64,000 nucleotides of DNA from VXRJ01 sp965246995 (GTDB lineage: Bacteria; Acidobacteriota; Vicinamibacteria; Vicinamibacterales; UBA8438), in NCBI GenBank assembly GCA_965246995.1, contig OZ252008.1, positions 2,542,001-2,606,000 on the forward strand. Direction: 5' to 3'. Below are positions 31,776 through 44,134 of this stretch, piece by piece. The position numbers were made by a program, and so were the translations under genes. Below the pieces are notes generated by a model, which was given only the letters and a program-made list of their open reading frames with translations, was not told where the DNA came from and did not search any database. Each line of letters begins with the position of its first letter. The first letter of the stretch is position 1.

Positions 31776-33380
31776 CTAGGAGTCTGCGCCGTAGGAGATT
31801 CGCCGGACGATAGTTGGCCGTCGGCCCACAACCTGACGCACCGCGTCGGGGCGACCTCGCCGGTCAGCGGGCGAGGTCGATTCTCGGCGGCCGGCGAAAC
31901 GGTCGGCAAAATCGGCTCCGACGCGCCCCGGGGCTCGCCAGCGGCCACGATTCGCACCGCTGCGCGGCCGTTGCCGGCTTCATACCTCGCGTTTCACATC
32001 CCCATCAGGGGCTGAAGGCGTTTGACGTTCAACGCCAGGCACACCAAGTCCCACTCGCCGCCCGCCGTGGCGAGTCCCCGCAGGCTGAAGCGCCGGAATC
32101 CCAGCACGTGCTTGATCCAGCCGTGCGGGGCCTCCGACAGCCATTTGCGCTCCGCATACGCCGCCCGGCCCGCCCGCGTCGCCAGTTTCTCCGACATGCG
32201 ACTCGTCGCCGGATGCTTCTTGGGGTCGCTGGTCGTCGCCGTCTTACCCTCTCGCCCCGGCGCCACATACCCGTTGACGCCCCGCGTCTCCAGGTCCACC
32301 AAGTCCCGCTCGTTGCAATACCCGGCGTCGGCCAGCACCGTCTCCGGCTGCGCGTCGAACGTCTCCGACACCGCGTCGAGCAGCGCCGGCAACCCGCCCT
32401 GGTCACTCGCGTTCGCCGTCACGTCCGTCGCCACCACCAACTGGTGGTCACCATCCACCGCCACCTGCGCGTTGTAGCACTGCTGGAACCCTTCGTTGCT
32501 CGTCTTCATGATCCTGCTGTCCGGATCCGTGAAGTTGCTCTGCGCCTTCTCGTCCGGCTCGCCATACGCCCGCTTGTACGGCCGACCGCCCTGCGGGTTC
32601 CGACCCTCGCCCGGCTGCCGCCCGCGCGCGTCGTCCGCCGCCCGCTGCGCCGCCTCCAGACGCGCCTTCGCCGCCCGGATCGCCGCCAGACGATCCTCCC
32701 GCCGCCGCAACTCCGTCGGCAGCTCGTCGCCGCGCACCGCCGCCCCCAACCGCGCATCCTCGGCCGCGTCAGCGTCGTCCGCCGACGCCAGCAGCGCGTC
32801 AATCTCGCCGACCAAGCGACGCTCCTCCTCCTGCATCCGACCGTAGCTCATCGCCTTGCGTTTGCTCGCGTTCGCCCGCACCTTCGTCCCGTCTATCGAC
32901 AGCTTCCCGAAGCTCGCCACCCCCAACTCCCGCGCCAGACGAACCACCTCCACGAACAGCTTCTTGAAGTCCTCCAGATGCCGACGACGAAACTCGCACA
33001 CCGTACGGTGTTGCGGAAAATTGCCCGCCGCCAGCACCCGGAAAGCCACGTCCTCTTCCAGCTTCCTCGCGATCCCCCGCGACGAAAACACCCCCGTCGC
33101 ATACGCGTAGATCAGCACCTTCAACATCATCCGCGGCTCATACGGCGCGTTGCGCCGACCGTCACCCTCATACGGTGCGTAAAATGCCGTCAGATCAAGA
33201 CCGTCCACCAAGTCGCTGACATGGTGCGCCAAGTGGCCCTCCGGCAACCACGCCTGCAAATCTGGTGGCAACAGCAACGATTGGTCCGGGGCGTAGCGGC
33301 GAAACGTCGTCGACATCACGTCCTTCCGTCAAGATCAGGTCTGCCGCAATTGTCGCATTTTCTACGGCGCAGACTCCTAG
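31776..33380 (-). mobile_element. Intact IS1182-family insertion sequence
   Basis: 1605 bases bounded by a perfect 19-base inverted repeat: CTAGGAGTCTGCGCCGTAG at 31776-31794 and its complement at 33362-33380. CTAG at each end is palindromic, so it can equally be read as a 4-base target duplication around 15-base repeats, a habit of IS1182 elements. One transposase gene fills the element. It is inserted between the SNF transporter and cbpA. Confidence 0.93.
31994..33316 (-). CDS. IS1182-family transposase
   Basis: A 440-residue transposase with N-terminal FRRYAPDQSLLLPPDLQAWL and the block YEPRMMLKVLIYAYATGVFS typical of IS1182/DUF772. The DDE residues lie in KLSIDGTKVRANASKRK, ETVLADAGYCNERDL and the C-terminal AERKWLSEAPHGWIKHVLGF. 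An alanine- and arginine-rich insertion (about residues 175-240) separates the first two. ATG 33316 has GGAAGG five bases before it; a GTG three bases earlier is the alternative. The gene is uninterrupted and the ends are perfect, so the element looks recent. Confidence 0.93.
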   Translation of the reverse strand: MSTTFRRYAPDQSLLLPPDLQAWLPEGHLAHHVSDLVDGLDLTAFYAPYEGDGRRNAPYEPRMMLKVLIYAYATGVFSSRGIARKLEEDVAFRVLAAGNFPQHRTVCEFRRRHLEDFKKLFVEVVRLARELGVASFGKLSIDGTKVRANASKRKAMSYGRMQEEERRLVGEIDALLASADDADAAEDARLGAAVRGDELPTELRRREDRLAAIRAAKARLEAAQRAADDARGRQPGEGRNPQGGRPYKRAYGEPDEKAQSNFTDPDSRIMKTSNEGFQQCYNAQVAVDGDHQLVVATDVTANASDQGGLPALLDAVSETFDAQPETVLADAGYCNERDLVDLETRGVNGYVAPGREGKTATTSDPKKHPATSRMSEKLATRAGRAAYAERKWLSEAPHGWIKHVLGFRRFSLRGLATAGGEWDLVCLALNVKRLQPLMGM

Positions 33381-33425
33381 CAGGCTGTGACGAATCCCCG
33401 TCCCGGGACTTGTGAGGCGCCCGGC

Positions 33426-33458
33426 TTGCAGGGCGCGCGCCCTTGTGGCCTCTATACT
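33426..33458 (+). promoter_or_regulatory. Possible cbpA-clpB promoter with an internal 12-base palindrome
   Basis: TTGCAG (33426-33431) and TATACT (33453-33458) lie 19-50 bases before the cbpA ATG but are 21 bases apart, longer than optimal. Between them GGGCGCGCGCCC (33431-33442) is a perfect palindrome that could bind a repressor. No CIRCE element was seen. Confidence 0.35.
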
Positions 33459-33476
33459 GGAATCGAGGCGGCGACG

Positions 33477-34501
33477 ATGGAATTCAAGGACTACTACCAG
33501 ACGCTCGGGGTTGACCGATCAGCTTCACAGGACGGCATCAAGAAGGCGTTCCGGAAGCAGGCGCGCCGGTATCACCCCGATGTCAATCAGAACGATCCGA
33601 CGGCTGAGCGGCAATTCAAGGCGGCGAACGAAGCGTACGAAGTACTGGGCAATCCCGGGACGCGGAAGAAATACGACGAGCTGGGCTCTAACTGGAAGGA
33701 GTACGAGCGGGCACAGGCGGCCGGACAGAACCCGTTCGCCGGCCGCGGCCCAGGTGGGTTCCGCTGGACCAACGCCGGTGGGCGCACCGGTGGCTTCCAT
33801 TCGGTTTCCCAGGAGGAGCTCCGCGATCTCTTTGGCGGTGCAGGCGGCGCATTCGGTGCGGGAAGCGGTACCGGTCATTCGTTCTCGGACTTCTTTCAGA
33901 CGTTCTTTTCCGGCACCACCGGGGTTCGTGACGAAGCTGCTGCCGCCGGCGGACGCCGTACGCGCGGCCGGAAAGGCCGCGACGCGGAACACGAAATGGA
34001 GCTGACGCTCGAACAGGCGTTCCATGGGGTGACCCAGCGCTTGGTGTTGCGTGGCAACACCGGCCCGCGAACGGTCGATGTCCGGATCCCGGCCGGTGTG
34101 GACATCGGCTCGCGCATCCGCGTCGCTGGCGAGGGAGGCACGGGCACGGGCGGGGCTGCGCCGGGGGATCTGTACCTCCGTGTGCAGATTGCGCCCCACG
34201 CAATCTTCACGCGAAAGGGGCGTGACCTCCATATGCGCACAACGATGCCGCTGGCCACCGCAGTGCTCGGTGGCGAGATCGACGTACCGACTATTGATGG
34301 CGGCACGGTGCGCCTGAAGGTTCCGGCCGGCACGCAGGAGGGACAGGTCTTCCGTATTCGCGGCCAGGGGATGCCATCCCTCGGGAACGGTGACGGCCGT
34401 GGGGATCAGTACGCGACGGCGCATGTCAGACTTCCTCGCAACCTCACGCCGGAAGCCCGAAAGCAGTTCGAATCGCTGGCGCGAATGCTGGACGACGGAC
34501 C

Positions 34502-34505
<4 letters not shown>
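33477..34505 (+). CDS. cbpA: DnaJ-family co-chaperone CbpA-like (no zinc finger)
   Basis: A 342-residue type II J-protein: J-domain at residues 1-70 with the HPD motif in RRYHPDVNQND, a Gly/Phe-rich linker (GQNPFAGRGPGGFRW ... GGAFGAGSGTG), then two C-terminal substrate-binding beta domains (ELTLEQAFHGVTQRL, VDVRIPAGVDIGSRIRVAGE, VLGGEIDVPTIDGGTVRLKV). The DnaJ zinc-finger cysteines are absent. It would stimulate DnaK ATPase and deliver clients. ATG 33477 is supported by the J-domain start; an upstream frame to 33387 adds nothing conserved. Its stop overlaps clpB (ATGA), tying the co-chaperone to the disaggregase. No dnaK is in the window. Confidence 0.9.
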
Positions 34506-36703
<2,198 letters not shown>

Positions 36704-36755
36704 GAGGCCACCACGCCGATGGCTCCCGAGTCACGGCGGCGGTGGAGCTGGGAGA

Positions 36756-36967
36756 CTACGAACCCGCGCGCGGAGCGGACGTGAAGTCTGCCTGCCTGTG
36801 CGAGCCGTCACAGAACGGCTTGTTGTCGGAGTGCCCGCAACGGCAGAGCGCAAAGGGCCGCTTCGCGATCTCGTACGCGTTTCCCTCAGCGTCAACGACC
36901 GTGACGTCGTCTCCGTCAACGAGGCAAGGGCCGTTGTCACGCAGCTTGATGGTGGTCGGCATGGCGG

Positions 36968-36971
<4 letters not shown>
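36756..36971 (-). CDS. CDGSH iron-sulfur domain protein
   Basis: A 71-residue protein with a single CDGSH motif CRCGHSDNKPFCDGSH, whose three Cys and one His bind a redox-active [2Fe-2S] cluster (mitoNEET family). Small bacterial members have no settled role. The ATG at 36971 overlaps the rho stop (ATGA), so it is probably translated by ribosomes finishing rho; an internal ATG at 36962 is an alternative start. Pairing of an iron-sulfur protein with rho is unusual. Confidence 0.92.
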
Positions 36972-38368
<1,397 letters not shown>

Positions 38369-38529
38369 GCTTGGATGAACCTTCGGGTAACGGTGGTGCA
38401 GTGAATCGGGCCGCTAGGGCCAGAATGTTCAGGAAAGCGTCATCCGGAAGGAATCCGGCGACGAGTTACCGGGTAGCATAGGAATGGGTGGGGATGTTGT
38501 CAAGTCCGCCCCGCCCGCGACGTGTTGTG

Positions 38530-38910
38530 CTAGGTGTAGTTGGCGGGCGAATCTCCGACGGCGAGGATGCTGCATTGCAGACGCGCCTCGAGGCCCAGTT
38601 CACGGGCACGGGCGAGTAGCGCCTCGCTCTCGGCGCCAGGATTCACCCAGATCTGAGCGATCTCCCGTGCCGCGACGTCATCCAGCAGGCGCTCGCCCAC
38701 GGCCGGCGGCACATAGAAGGTTGCCACGTCGATCGTGCCCGGTACGTCCCGCAACGAGGCATGCGTTGGCACCCCCTCGATCGACTCACCCGCCGCGGCG
38801 CATCCAGGATTGACGGCTGTCACGTCATACCCCTGTGCCAGCAGTGCCCGAACTGCCTTGTTGCCGTACTTGTGCCGATTCGTAGAAGCCCCCACGACCG
38901 CAATGCGCAT
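38530..38910 (-). CDS. CoA-binding (YccU-like) domain protein
   Basis: A 126-residue single-domain Rossmann protein of the CoA_binding_2/YccU family: MRIAVVGASTNRHKYGNKAV, GYDVTAVNPGC, DVATFYVPPAVGERLLDDVA and IWVNPGAESEALL are the family blocks. These stand-alone proteins resemble the CoA-binding domain of succinyl-CoA synthetase; physiological role is not settled. It diverges from the ArnT-like gene, with 58 bases between starts. Confidence 0.88.
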   Translation of the reverse strand: MRIAVVGASTNRHKYGNKAVRALLAQGYDVTAVNPGCAAAGESIEGVPTHASLRDVPGTIDVATFYVPPAVGERLLDDVAAREIAQIWVNPGAESEALLARARELGLEARLQCSILAVGDSPANYT

Positions 38911-38968
38911 ACCTCCAGTCTGTCAACTCCGCGGTCCAGCGGCAAGCGGGGATATACAATTCGCTGCG

Positions 38969-40666
38969 GTGTTCCGTCACGCGGTCGTCCTTGTCAGCCT
39001 CTGCGCGCTGACGTTTCTTGCCGGGTTGGGCCAGCCGGCGCTCACTGACTCGGACGAGGCGTTCTACGCGGAGAGCGCCCGCGAGATGGTCGAACGCGGC
39101 GACTGGCTGACGCCCTACTTCAACGGTCAGCCCCGTTTCGAGAAGCCAGTCCTCTACTACTGGTTGGTCGCCGTCCTATACCAGGTGGCGGGCATTTCGC
39201 CCTGGGCAGCACGTCTGCCATCAGCTCTTGCTGGCTTTGGCCTGGTGTTTGTCGCCTGGGCATGTGCCCGGCGCTTCTACGACGAGACGACCGCTCTCGT
39301 CGCGGGTGTCGTGACGGCGACCGGTTTCGCCACGATTGCGATGGCGCACCAGTCACTCCCCGATCTGCCGCTCGCGTTCCTCATCGCACTTGCCACCTGG
39401 TCTTCGATGATCGGATTGCTGGAAGAAACAGCGCGTGACGATGGAGTGATGACGGGTGGCTTGCGCCGCCGGGCCTGGCTGATTCTCGCAGGTGTCGCCG
39501 CCGCCGGTGCGTTCCTCGTGAAGGGGCCGGTCGGTCCGGTGCTCGTGGGAATGGTGATCGTGCCGGCCGTGGCGTTCGACCGGTGGCGTGGTGGCTCGCT
39601 CCGACTCGCCCGCCCGGCCGACCTGTTGCTCGCGGCAGGCGTCTTTCTTCTCCTCGCACTGCCGTGGTACGGCGCAATGACGATGGAGCATGGCGCCGCC
39701 TATCTCGACCGCTTCTTCTTCTCCGAGAACTTGGATCGCTTTGCCAGCGATCGCTACAACGACCCGCGACCGATCTGGTACTACCTGCCGATCGTCGCCG
39801 GCGGCATGCTTCCCTGGACGCCCTTTATGCTGCTCTGGGTCCCGGCATTGCGTCGGGCCTGGCGGCGGCGGGAGTGCGACACGCGGACCGTGCGCCTCGC
39901 CCTCTGGGCCGCCGTGCCGTTGGTCTTCTACACCCTGTCCGTCGGCAAGCAGCCCCGCTACATCCTGCCGATGCTGGTTCCGCTCGCCGTATTGATTGCT
40001 CGCCCGATGACACAGGCGATGAGGGCCGATGCGTCGCGGGCGGAACGGCGGTTGTGGGTTACCGGTGGCATCACGGCGGGCATCGTGGTCGGCCTGGTCG
40101 GAACGTTGGTCTGGTACGCCCGCCCCCTCCTGATCGAACGGCCGGGCATGATGATCGATGACGCCGCCGACGCCATCGCGACGGCCGGCGGTGTCGCCGT
40201 GGCCGTAGCACTCTGGGTGGCTTGGAAATCGCGCTACGTCCGCGCCATACCGGTCGCGGTCGCGGTCGCTGTTGCCGTTGTCGCGATCGAAACGCACACC
40301 ATGGTGTTATCTGGTCCAGATCCTGCCCCGGTAGAGAGAATGGCGGCGATGGTGGCGGATGAGCGACAGGCGGGCGAACCGTACGGGCGCTACCGTGTCT
40401 TCGATCGGAACTTGCTCTACTACGTCGGTGAGCCCCACACCGAACTGGTCAATCTCCAGGCGGTGAACGATTTTCTCCAATCGCCCGAACGAGTGCTGGT
40501 CGTTCTCCGCGCGGACGACGTCGAGGCGCTCGCGGCCCAGGGCGTGTCGTTCACCCGTATCGGGGACGTGCCCTACGTCAACACCGGCAACTTCAACCTG
40601 CGGACGCTGCTCGATCCCGACCCGGACCGCTACGTACTGACCATCGTTCTGATCTCCAACCGTTAG
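38969..40666 (+). CDS. ArnT/PMT-type membrane glycosyltransferase
   Basis: About 565 residues with some 12 membrane spans. The N-terminal extracytoplasmic loop carries the GT83/PMT signature: LTDSDEAFYAESAREMVERG with the catalytic-type Asp-Glu, then WLTPYFNGQPRFEKPVLYYW. Such enzymes move a sugar from a polyprenyl-phosphate donor to lipid A or other acceptors on the outer face of the membrane. The start is taken as GTG 38969, just before the first span; readings from further upstream would overlap the divergent CoA-binding gene. The last 150 residues form a soluble domain. Donor and acceptor are unknown. Its stop overlaps that of the small gene at 40663. Confidence 0.82.
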   Translation: MFRHAVVLVSLCALTFLAGLGQPALTDSDEAFYAESAREMVERGDWLTPYFNGQPRFEKPVLYYWLVAVLYQVAGISPWAARLPSALAGFGLVFVAWACARRFYDETTALVAGVVTATGFATIAMAHQSLPDLPLAFLIALATWSSMIGLLEETARDDGVMTGGLRRRAWLILAGVAAAGAFLVKGPVGPVLVGMVIVPAVAFDRWRGGSLRLARPADLLLAAGVFLLLALPWYGAMTMEHGAAYLDRFFFSENLDRFASDRYNDPRPIWYYLPIVAGGMLPWTPFMLLWVPALRRAWRRRECDTRTVRLALWAAVPLVFYTLSVGKQPRYILPMLVPLAVLIARPMTQAMRADASRAERRLWVTGGITAGIVVGLVGTLVWYARPLLIERPGMMIDDAADAIATAGGVAVAVALWVAWKSRYVRAIPVAVAVAVAVVAIETHTMVLSGPDPAPVERMAAMVADERQAGEPYGRYRVFDRNLLYYVGEPHTELVNLQAVNDFLQSPERVLVVLRADDVEALAAQGVSFTRIGDVPYVNTGNFNLRTLLDPDPDRYVLTIVLISNR

Positions 40667-40797
40667 AGCGCCATCGCGACGTTGAAGAGTCCCTGTTTCC
40701 CTTCGGTGGTGACAATCACCTCGCCAGGCCGCACGTCGCCGAGGGCCGCAACGCGCTCGAGGCGCTGCGCAAAAGGTGACGCCAGGGAGACTGCCAC
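40663..40797 (-). CDS. Putative 44-residue protein downstream of coaD
   Basis: A frame from GTG 40797, eight bases after the coaD stop, to TAA 40663-40665. The product reads MAVSLASPFAQRLERVAALG then DVRPGEVIVTTEGKQGLFNV, amphipathic and protein-like, and the position suggests co-transcription with coaD. I recognise no family and see no strong Shine-Dalgarno, so it could also be a chance frame or a remnant of a larger domain. Its stop overlaps the convergent ArnT-like stop. Confidence 0.35.
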   Translation of the reverse strand: MAVSLASPFAQRLERVAALGDVRPGEVIVTTEGKQGLFNVAMAL

Positions 40798-40805
40798 GCT
40801 GCCGG

Positions 40806-41375
40806 TCAGATCCGTACGACGGGCGGTACCGTCTTGACCTTTTGCCGGAGGCGTTGCTCCACCACCTTCGGCACCAGGCCGGATATCGATCCACCGAGCA
40901 CGTACACGTCTCGAGCGAGACGCGAGCTGAGATAGGTATAGCGTTCGTCCGGCATCATGAAGACCGTTTCGATCGACTGACGCAAGTGCCGGTTCATCAG
41001 CGCCATCTGCATCTCATACTCGAAGTCGGAGATCGCGCGGAGGCCGCGGACAATCACGTCGGCGCCGCGCCGCTCCGCGTAGTCCACCAGCAGGCCGTTG
41101 AATGTCTCGACCTCCACGGTCGGGTGTTCCCGGAATACCTCCCGCGCTATCTCGACCCGTTCGTCGACCGAGAAGAGCGGCGACTTGTCGAGGTTCAGGA
41201 GTATCGCGACGACGATCCGGTCGAACAGTCGGGCGCCGCGCCGAATAATGTCGACATGTCCGTTCGTGAGCGGATCGAACGAGCCAGGATAGACGGCGAC
41301 CCGAGGCTGGCGCCCGGAGGTCTTTCCCGCCACGCTGTCGTCATTGTTCGTTGTCGTTGCCATGCTTCCACTCAC
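40806..41375 (-). CDS. coaD: Phosphopantetheine adenylyltransferase
   Basis: A 185-189-residue nucleotidyltransferase making dephospho-CoA from 4'-phosphopantetheine and ATP, the fourth step of CoA synthesis. Seen: AVYPGSFDPLTNGHVDIIRR with the nucleotide-binding T/HxGH, VIVRGLRAISDFEYEMQMA and YTYLSSRLARDVYVLGG. Start is GTG 41375, overlapping the rsmD stop (GTGA), or ATG 41363, four codons later; both leave a 20-25-residue tail before the domain. It is the third gene of the recG-rsmD-coaD run, a common bacterial neighbourhood. Confidence 0.94.
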   Translation of the reverse strand: MSGSMATTTNNDDSVAGKTSGRQPRVAVYPGSFDPLTNGHVDIIRRGARLFDRIVVAILLNLDKSPLFSVDERVEIAREVFREHPTVEVETFNGLLVDYAERRGADVIVRGLRAISDFEYEMQMALMNRHLRQSIETVFMMPDERYTYLSSRLARDVYVLGGSISGLVPKVVEQRLRQKVKTVPPVVRI

Positions 41376-41962
41376 CGTCGGGCGCCGCCGGCGACCTCTT
41401 CCCCCTCACGCCGGTAGAGATCCAGTGCGCTGTCCCCTGCCGTGACACGCCGTACATGCACCAGAGCACTGTCACCTTTCGCTTCCGCGGCAAGCGGTTC
41501 GCAACGACGTGGACGCTCGATTGCCAACATGCCTCCCGGTGCGGTCCGTCGGCCGAGTGTCGAAAGTATGGCACCGATCGGCCGGTCATCAAACCCGTAT
41601 GGAGGGTCCAGCAGTATCAGGTCGAACGCGGCAGGCTCAGGTACACGATCAAGGGCTCCGGGCAGACTCCCACGGACAATTTGCCCTCGGGCGACGACCC
41701 CGCAGTGGACCAGGTTTTCTTCGATGAGTGCAGCGGCCCGACGGTCGCTGTCCACGAAGGTGACGGACGCCGCGCCCCGACTGATGGCTTCGAGGCCGAC
41801 GGCGCCGGTACCTGCGTAGCCGTCGAGCACGGTGGCTCCCGAGACACGGTCGCCGAGAACGGCAAAGAGCGTTTCGCGTAACCGATCGGAGGTCGGGCGT
41901 AGCCCGGGCCATGTGGGCGCTCGCAGTCGCCGACCCTTCAGTTCACCCGCGATGATGCGCAT
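41372..41962 (-). CDS. rsmD: 16S rRNA (guanine966-N2)-methyltransferase
   Basis: A 196-residue SAM-dependent methyltransferase acting on G966 of 16S rRNA. Seen: MRIIAGELKGRRL, the conserved LRPTSDRLRETLFAVL, the SAM-binding VLDGYAGTGAVGLEAISRGA and the N/DPPY motif LLDPPYGFDD. ATG 41962 lies inside the recG 3' end (20-base overlap), so expression is probably coupled to recG; a longer reading from 42028 would overlap recG further and adds nothing conserved. Confidence 0.94.
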   Translation of the reverse strand: MRIIAGELKGRRLRAPTWPGLRPTSDRLRETLFAVLGDRVSGATVLDGYAGTGAVGLEAISRGAASVTFVDSDRRAAALIEENLVHCGVVARGQIVRGSLPGALDRVPEPAAFDLILLDPPYGFDDRPIGAILSTLGRRTAPGGMLAIERPRRCEPLAAEAKGDSALVHVRRVTAGDSALDLYRREGEEVAGGARR

Positions 41963-44108
41963 CGTCGTCCGATCCGTTGAAAGGGGACGCGATCGTCCGG
42001 GGTGCAGCGTGAGCGCGGTGCGCGGCAACCGATGCCGCCGCGGCGCGTTGCGCGTCCACCATCAGGCGATGATCGCGGACGATATCGCCAACCCGGAAGA
42101 GCGGCATGCCAGACTGGCGCGTCCCGAGAATGTCACCCGGGCCGCGCAACTCCAGGTCTCGCTCGGCGATCTCAAAGCCGTCAGTGGTTGCCGCAAGCGC
42201 CTCGAGTCGGGCTTGAGCGAGGCTGCTCAACTCCACCGCATGCACCAGAATGCAGGTGGATGCGGACTCTCCCCGTCCAACGCGTCCGCGCAGCTGATGC
42301 AACTGCGCCAGGCCGAACCGTTCCGCCTGCTCGATCACCATCACTGTCGCGTTCGGGATGTCGACGCCCACCTCGATGACGGTGGTCGCCACGAGAACAT
42401 CGATCGTCCCCGCCGCGAATGCCGCCATCGTCCGCGGCCGTTCGGTCGGAGGCAACCCTCCATGGACCAGGCCGACGCGGTGGTTCGGGAAGACGACGGC
42501 CTCAAGTTCCTTGGCGAGCGCGGTTGCCCCCTGCAGGTCAAGCGCCTCTGATTCGTTTACCAGCGGATGCACGACGAACGCCTGATGGCCTGCATCGAGT
42601 TGCGCCCGCACCTGATCGTACGCCTCGGCACGGCGCGATACGGAACGAAGGCAGGTAGCGATGGGTTGTCGCCCGGGGGGACGCTCGCGCAGTTCCGAGA
42701 CATCGAGATCCCCGTACGCCGTCATCGCCAGCGTCCGTGGGATCGGCGTCGCCGTCATCACCAGCAGGTCGGGGTTGAGACCCTTCTCGGAGAGTGCACT
42801 GCGTTGGAGTACACCGAACCGATGCTGCTCGTCGATGATCGCAAGGCCCAGATCCTGGAACGCCACCCCTTCCTGCAGGAGCGCATGCGTCCCGACGGCA
42901 AGCCGCGCGCTGCCGTTGGCGATGCTCGCCACCGCTTCGCGGCGGGCGCCTGGCGCAAGGGTGCCGGTCAGCAGCAGCGGCGCGAAGCGAGAACGTGCAA
43001 GCAGGCGCGCTACGTTGGCGTACTGTTGTTCGGCGAGCACCTCGGTGGGTGACATCAGCGCTACCTGGCGCCCGTTCTCCATCACGACCAGCGCGGCGAG
43101 CAGCGCAATGATCGTCTTGCCGGACCCGACGTCGCCCTGGAGCAGGCGCCGCATCGGCGTCGATGCTCGCAGGTCGTCGACGATCATTCGGAGCGCAACC
43201 CGCTGATCATTGGTCAGTCGGAATGGAAGGACGTCGCGCGCGGCCCGCCGGATCCGATCGTCGACCGTTATCCGTCGGGACGCAACCGATCGCTCTGCTG
43301 TCAGCCGCCGGCGCAACAGCTTGATCTGGAACGTAAAGAACTCTTCGAAAATCAGCCGCTGCTGGGCCGGCGTCCGGAAAGCGTTCAGTCTGTCGAGCGA
43401 CGTGCCCGCCGGCGGAAAGTGTGCGGCGAGCAATGCTTCGGTCCGCGACGGAAAGTCATGCGCGCGGCGGACATCCTCCGGTAACGGATCGGTCAGCGCG
43501 TTGTCAGTCTCCCCTTCCTCCGACGGTAGCCGAGCCAGTGCGTCATGCGCCCAACGCCGGCGCACCTTTGGTGTGCATCCACTGATCGCGGGATAGATGG
43601 GAACAATTCGTCCCGTATGGATACCCGTGTTGCCGGGTGCCGCCTCTTCCACAGATGTCGATGCGTGGTCTCCGTTCGCTCCGTCGGAGAGGAACTCGTG
43701 ATCCGGATTGGTGAACTCCAGGCCATTACGGCCAAGGTCGTATCGGCCGTGCAGCACCACCCGGCGCTCCGGTTGGAAGAGCTTCGCCAGATAGGCCTGA
43801 TTCATGAAGGTAGCGCGGACCTGACCCGTCTCGTCCGCGATCACCAGATGAACGAGCGTGAACCGGCGACGCCAGGTTCGCCGAAGCCGGCAGGAGACGA
43901 CCTGGCCCGCGACGCTGGTGGTGGCGCCCGGCGCGAGCCTGGCGATCGGGACTACCGTCCCCCGGTCTTCGTACCGGTGCGGCAGCGCGAGCAACAGATC
44001 GTCGAGGGTCCGGATGCCGACCGCTTCGAGGTCCGCGACGCGGCGGGGTCCAGCGCCGCGCAGCGTTGCTACGGCCGCGCCGAGCGTGTCATTCCGCCAC
44101 CCCGACAT
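41943..44108 (-). CDS. recG: ATP-dependent DNA helicase RecG
   Basis: A 721-residue superfamily 2 helicase that remodels stalled forks and Holliday junctions. Seen: the N-terminal wedge with OB-fold (LLALPHRYEDRG, GATTSVAGQVVSCRLRRTW), Walker A LLQGDVGSGKTIIALLAAL, the DEQH box AIIDEQHRFGVLQR, VMTATPIPRTLAMTAYGDLD, and the C-terminal motifs VATTVIEVGVDIPNATVM and QLHQLRGRVGRGE. Length is slightly above E. coli RecG (693). It heads the run recG-rsmD-coaD. Confidence 0.96.
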   Translation of the reverse strand: MSGWRNDTLGAAVATLRGAGPRRVADLEAVGIRTLDDLLLALPHRYEDRGTVVPIARLAPGATTSVAGQVVSCRLRRTWRRRFTLVHLVIADETGQVRATFMNQAYLAKLFQPERRVVLHGRYDLGRNGLEFTNPDHEFLSDGANGDHASTSVEEAAPGNTGIHTGRIVPIYPAISGCTPKVRRRWAHDALARLPSEEGETDNALTDPLPEDVRRAHDFPSRTEALLAAHFPPAGTSLDRLNAFRTPAQQRLIFEEFFTFQIKLLRRRLTAERSVASRRITVDDRIRRAARDVLPFRLTNDQRVALRMIVDDLRASTPMRRLLQGDVGSGKTIIALLAALVVMENGRQVALMSPTEVLAEQQYANVARLLARSRFAPLLLTGTLAPGARREAVASIANGSARLAVGTHALLQEGVAFQDLGLAIIDEQHRFGVLQRSALSEKGLNPDLLVMTATPIPRTLAMTAYGDLDVSELRERPPGRQPIATCLRSVSRRAEAYDQVRAQLDAGHQAFVVHPLVNESEALDLQGATALAKELEAVVFPNHRVGLVHGGLPPTERPRTMAAFAAGTIDVLVATTVIEVGVDIPNATVMVIEQAERFGLAQLHQLRGRVGRGESASTCILVHAVELSSLAQARLEALAATTDGFEIAERDLELRGPGDILGTRQSGMPLFRVGDIVRDHRLMVDAQRAAAASVAAHRAHAAPRTIASPFNGSDDDAHHRG

Positions 44109-44134
44109 CGCTTACGGTGCGGGTCACGAGCCGC

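Noticed and set aside
39353..40297. A 314-residue minus-strand frame inside the ArnT-like gene
   Set aside because: Low-complexity Arg/Gly/His sequence, complementary to membrane-span codons of the real gene.
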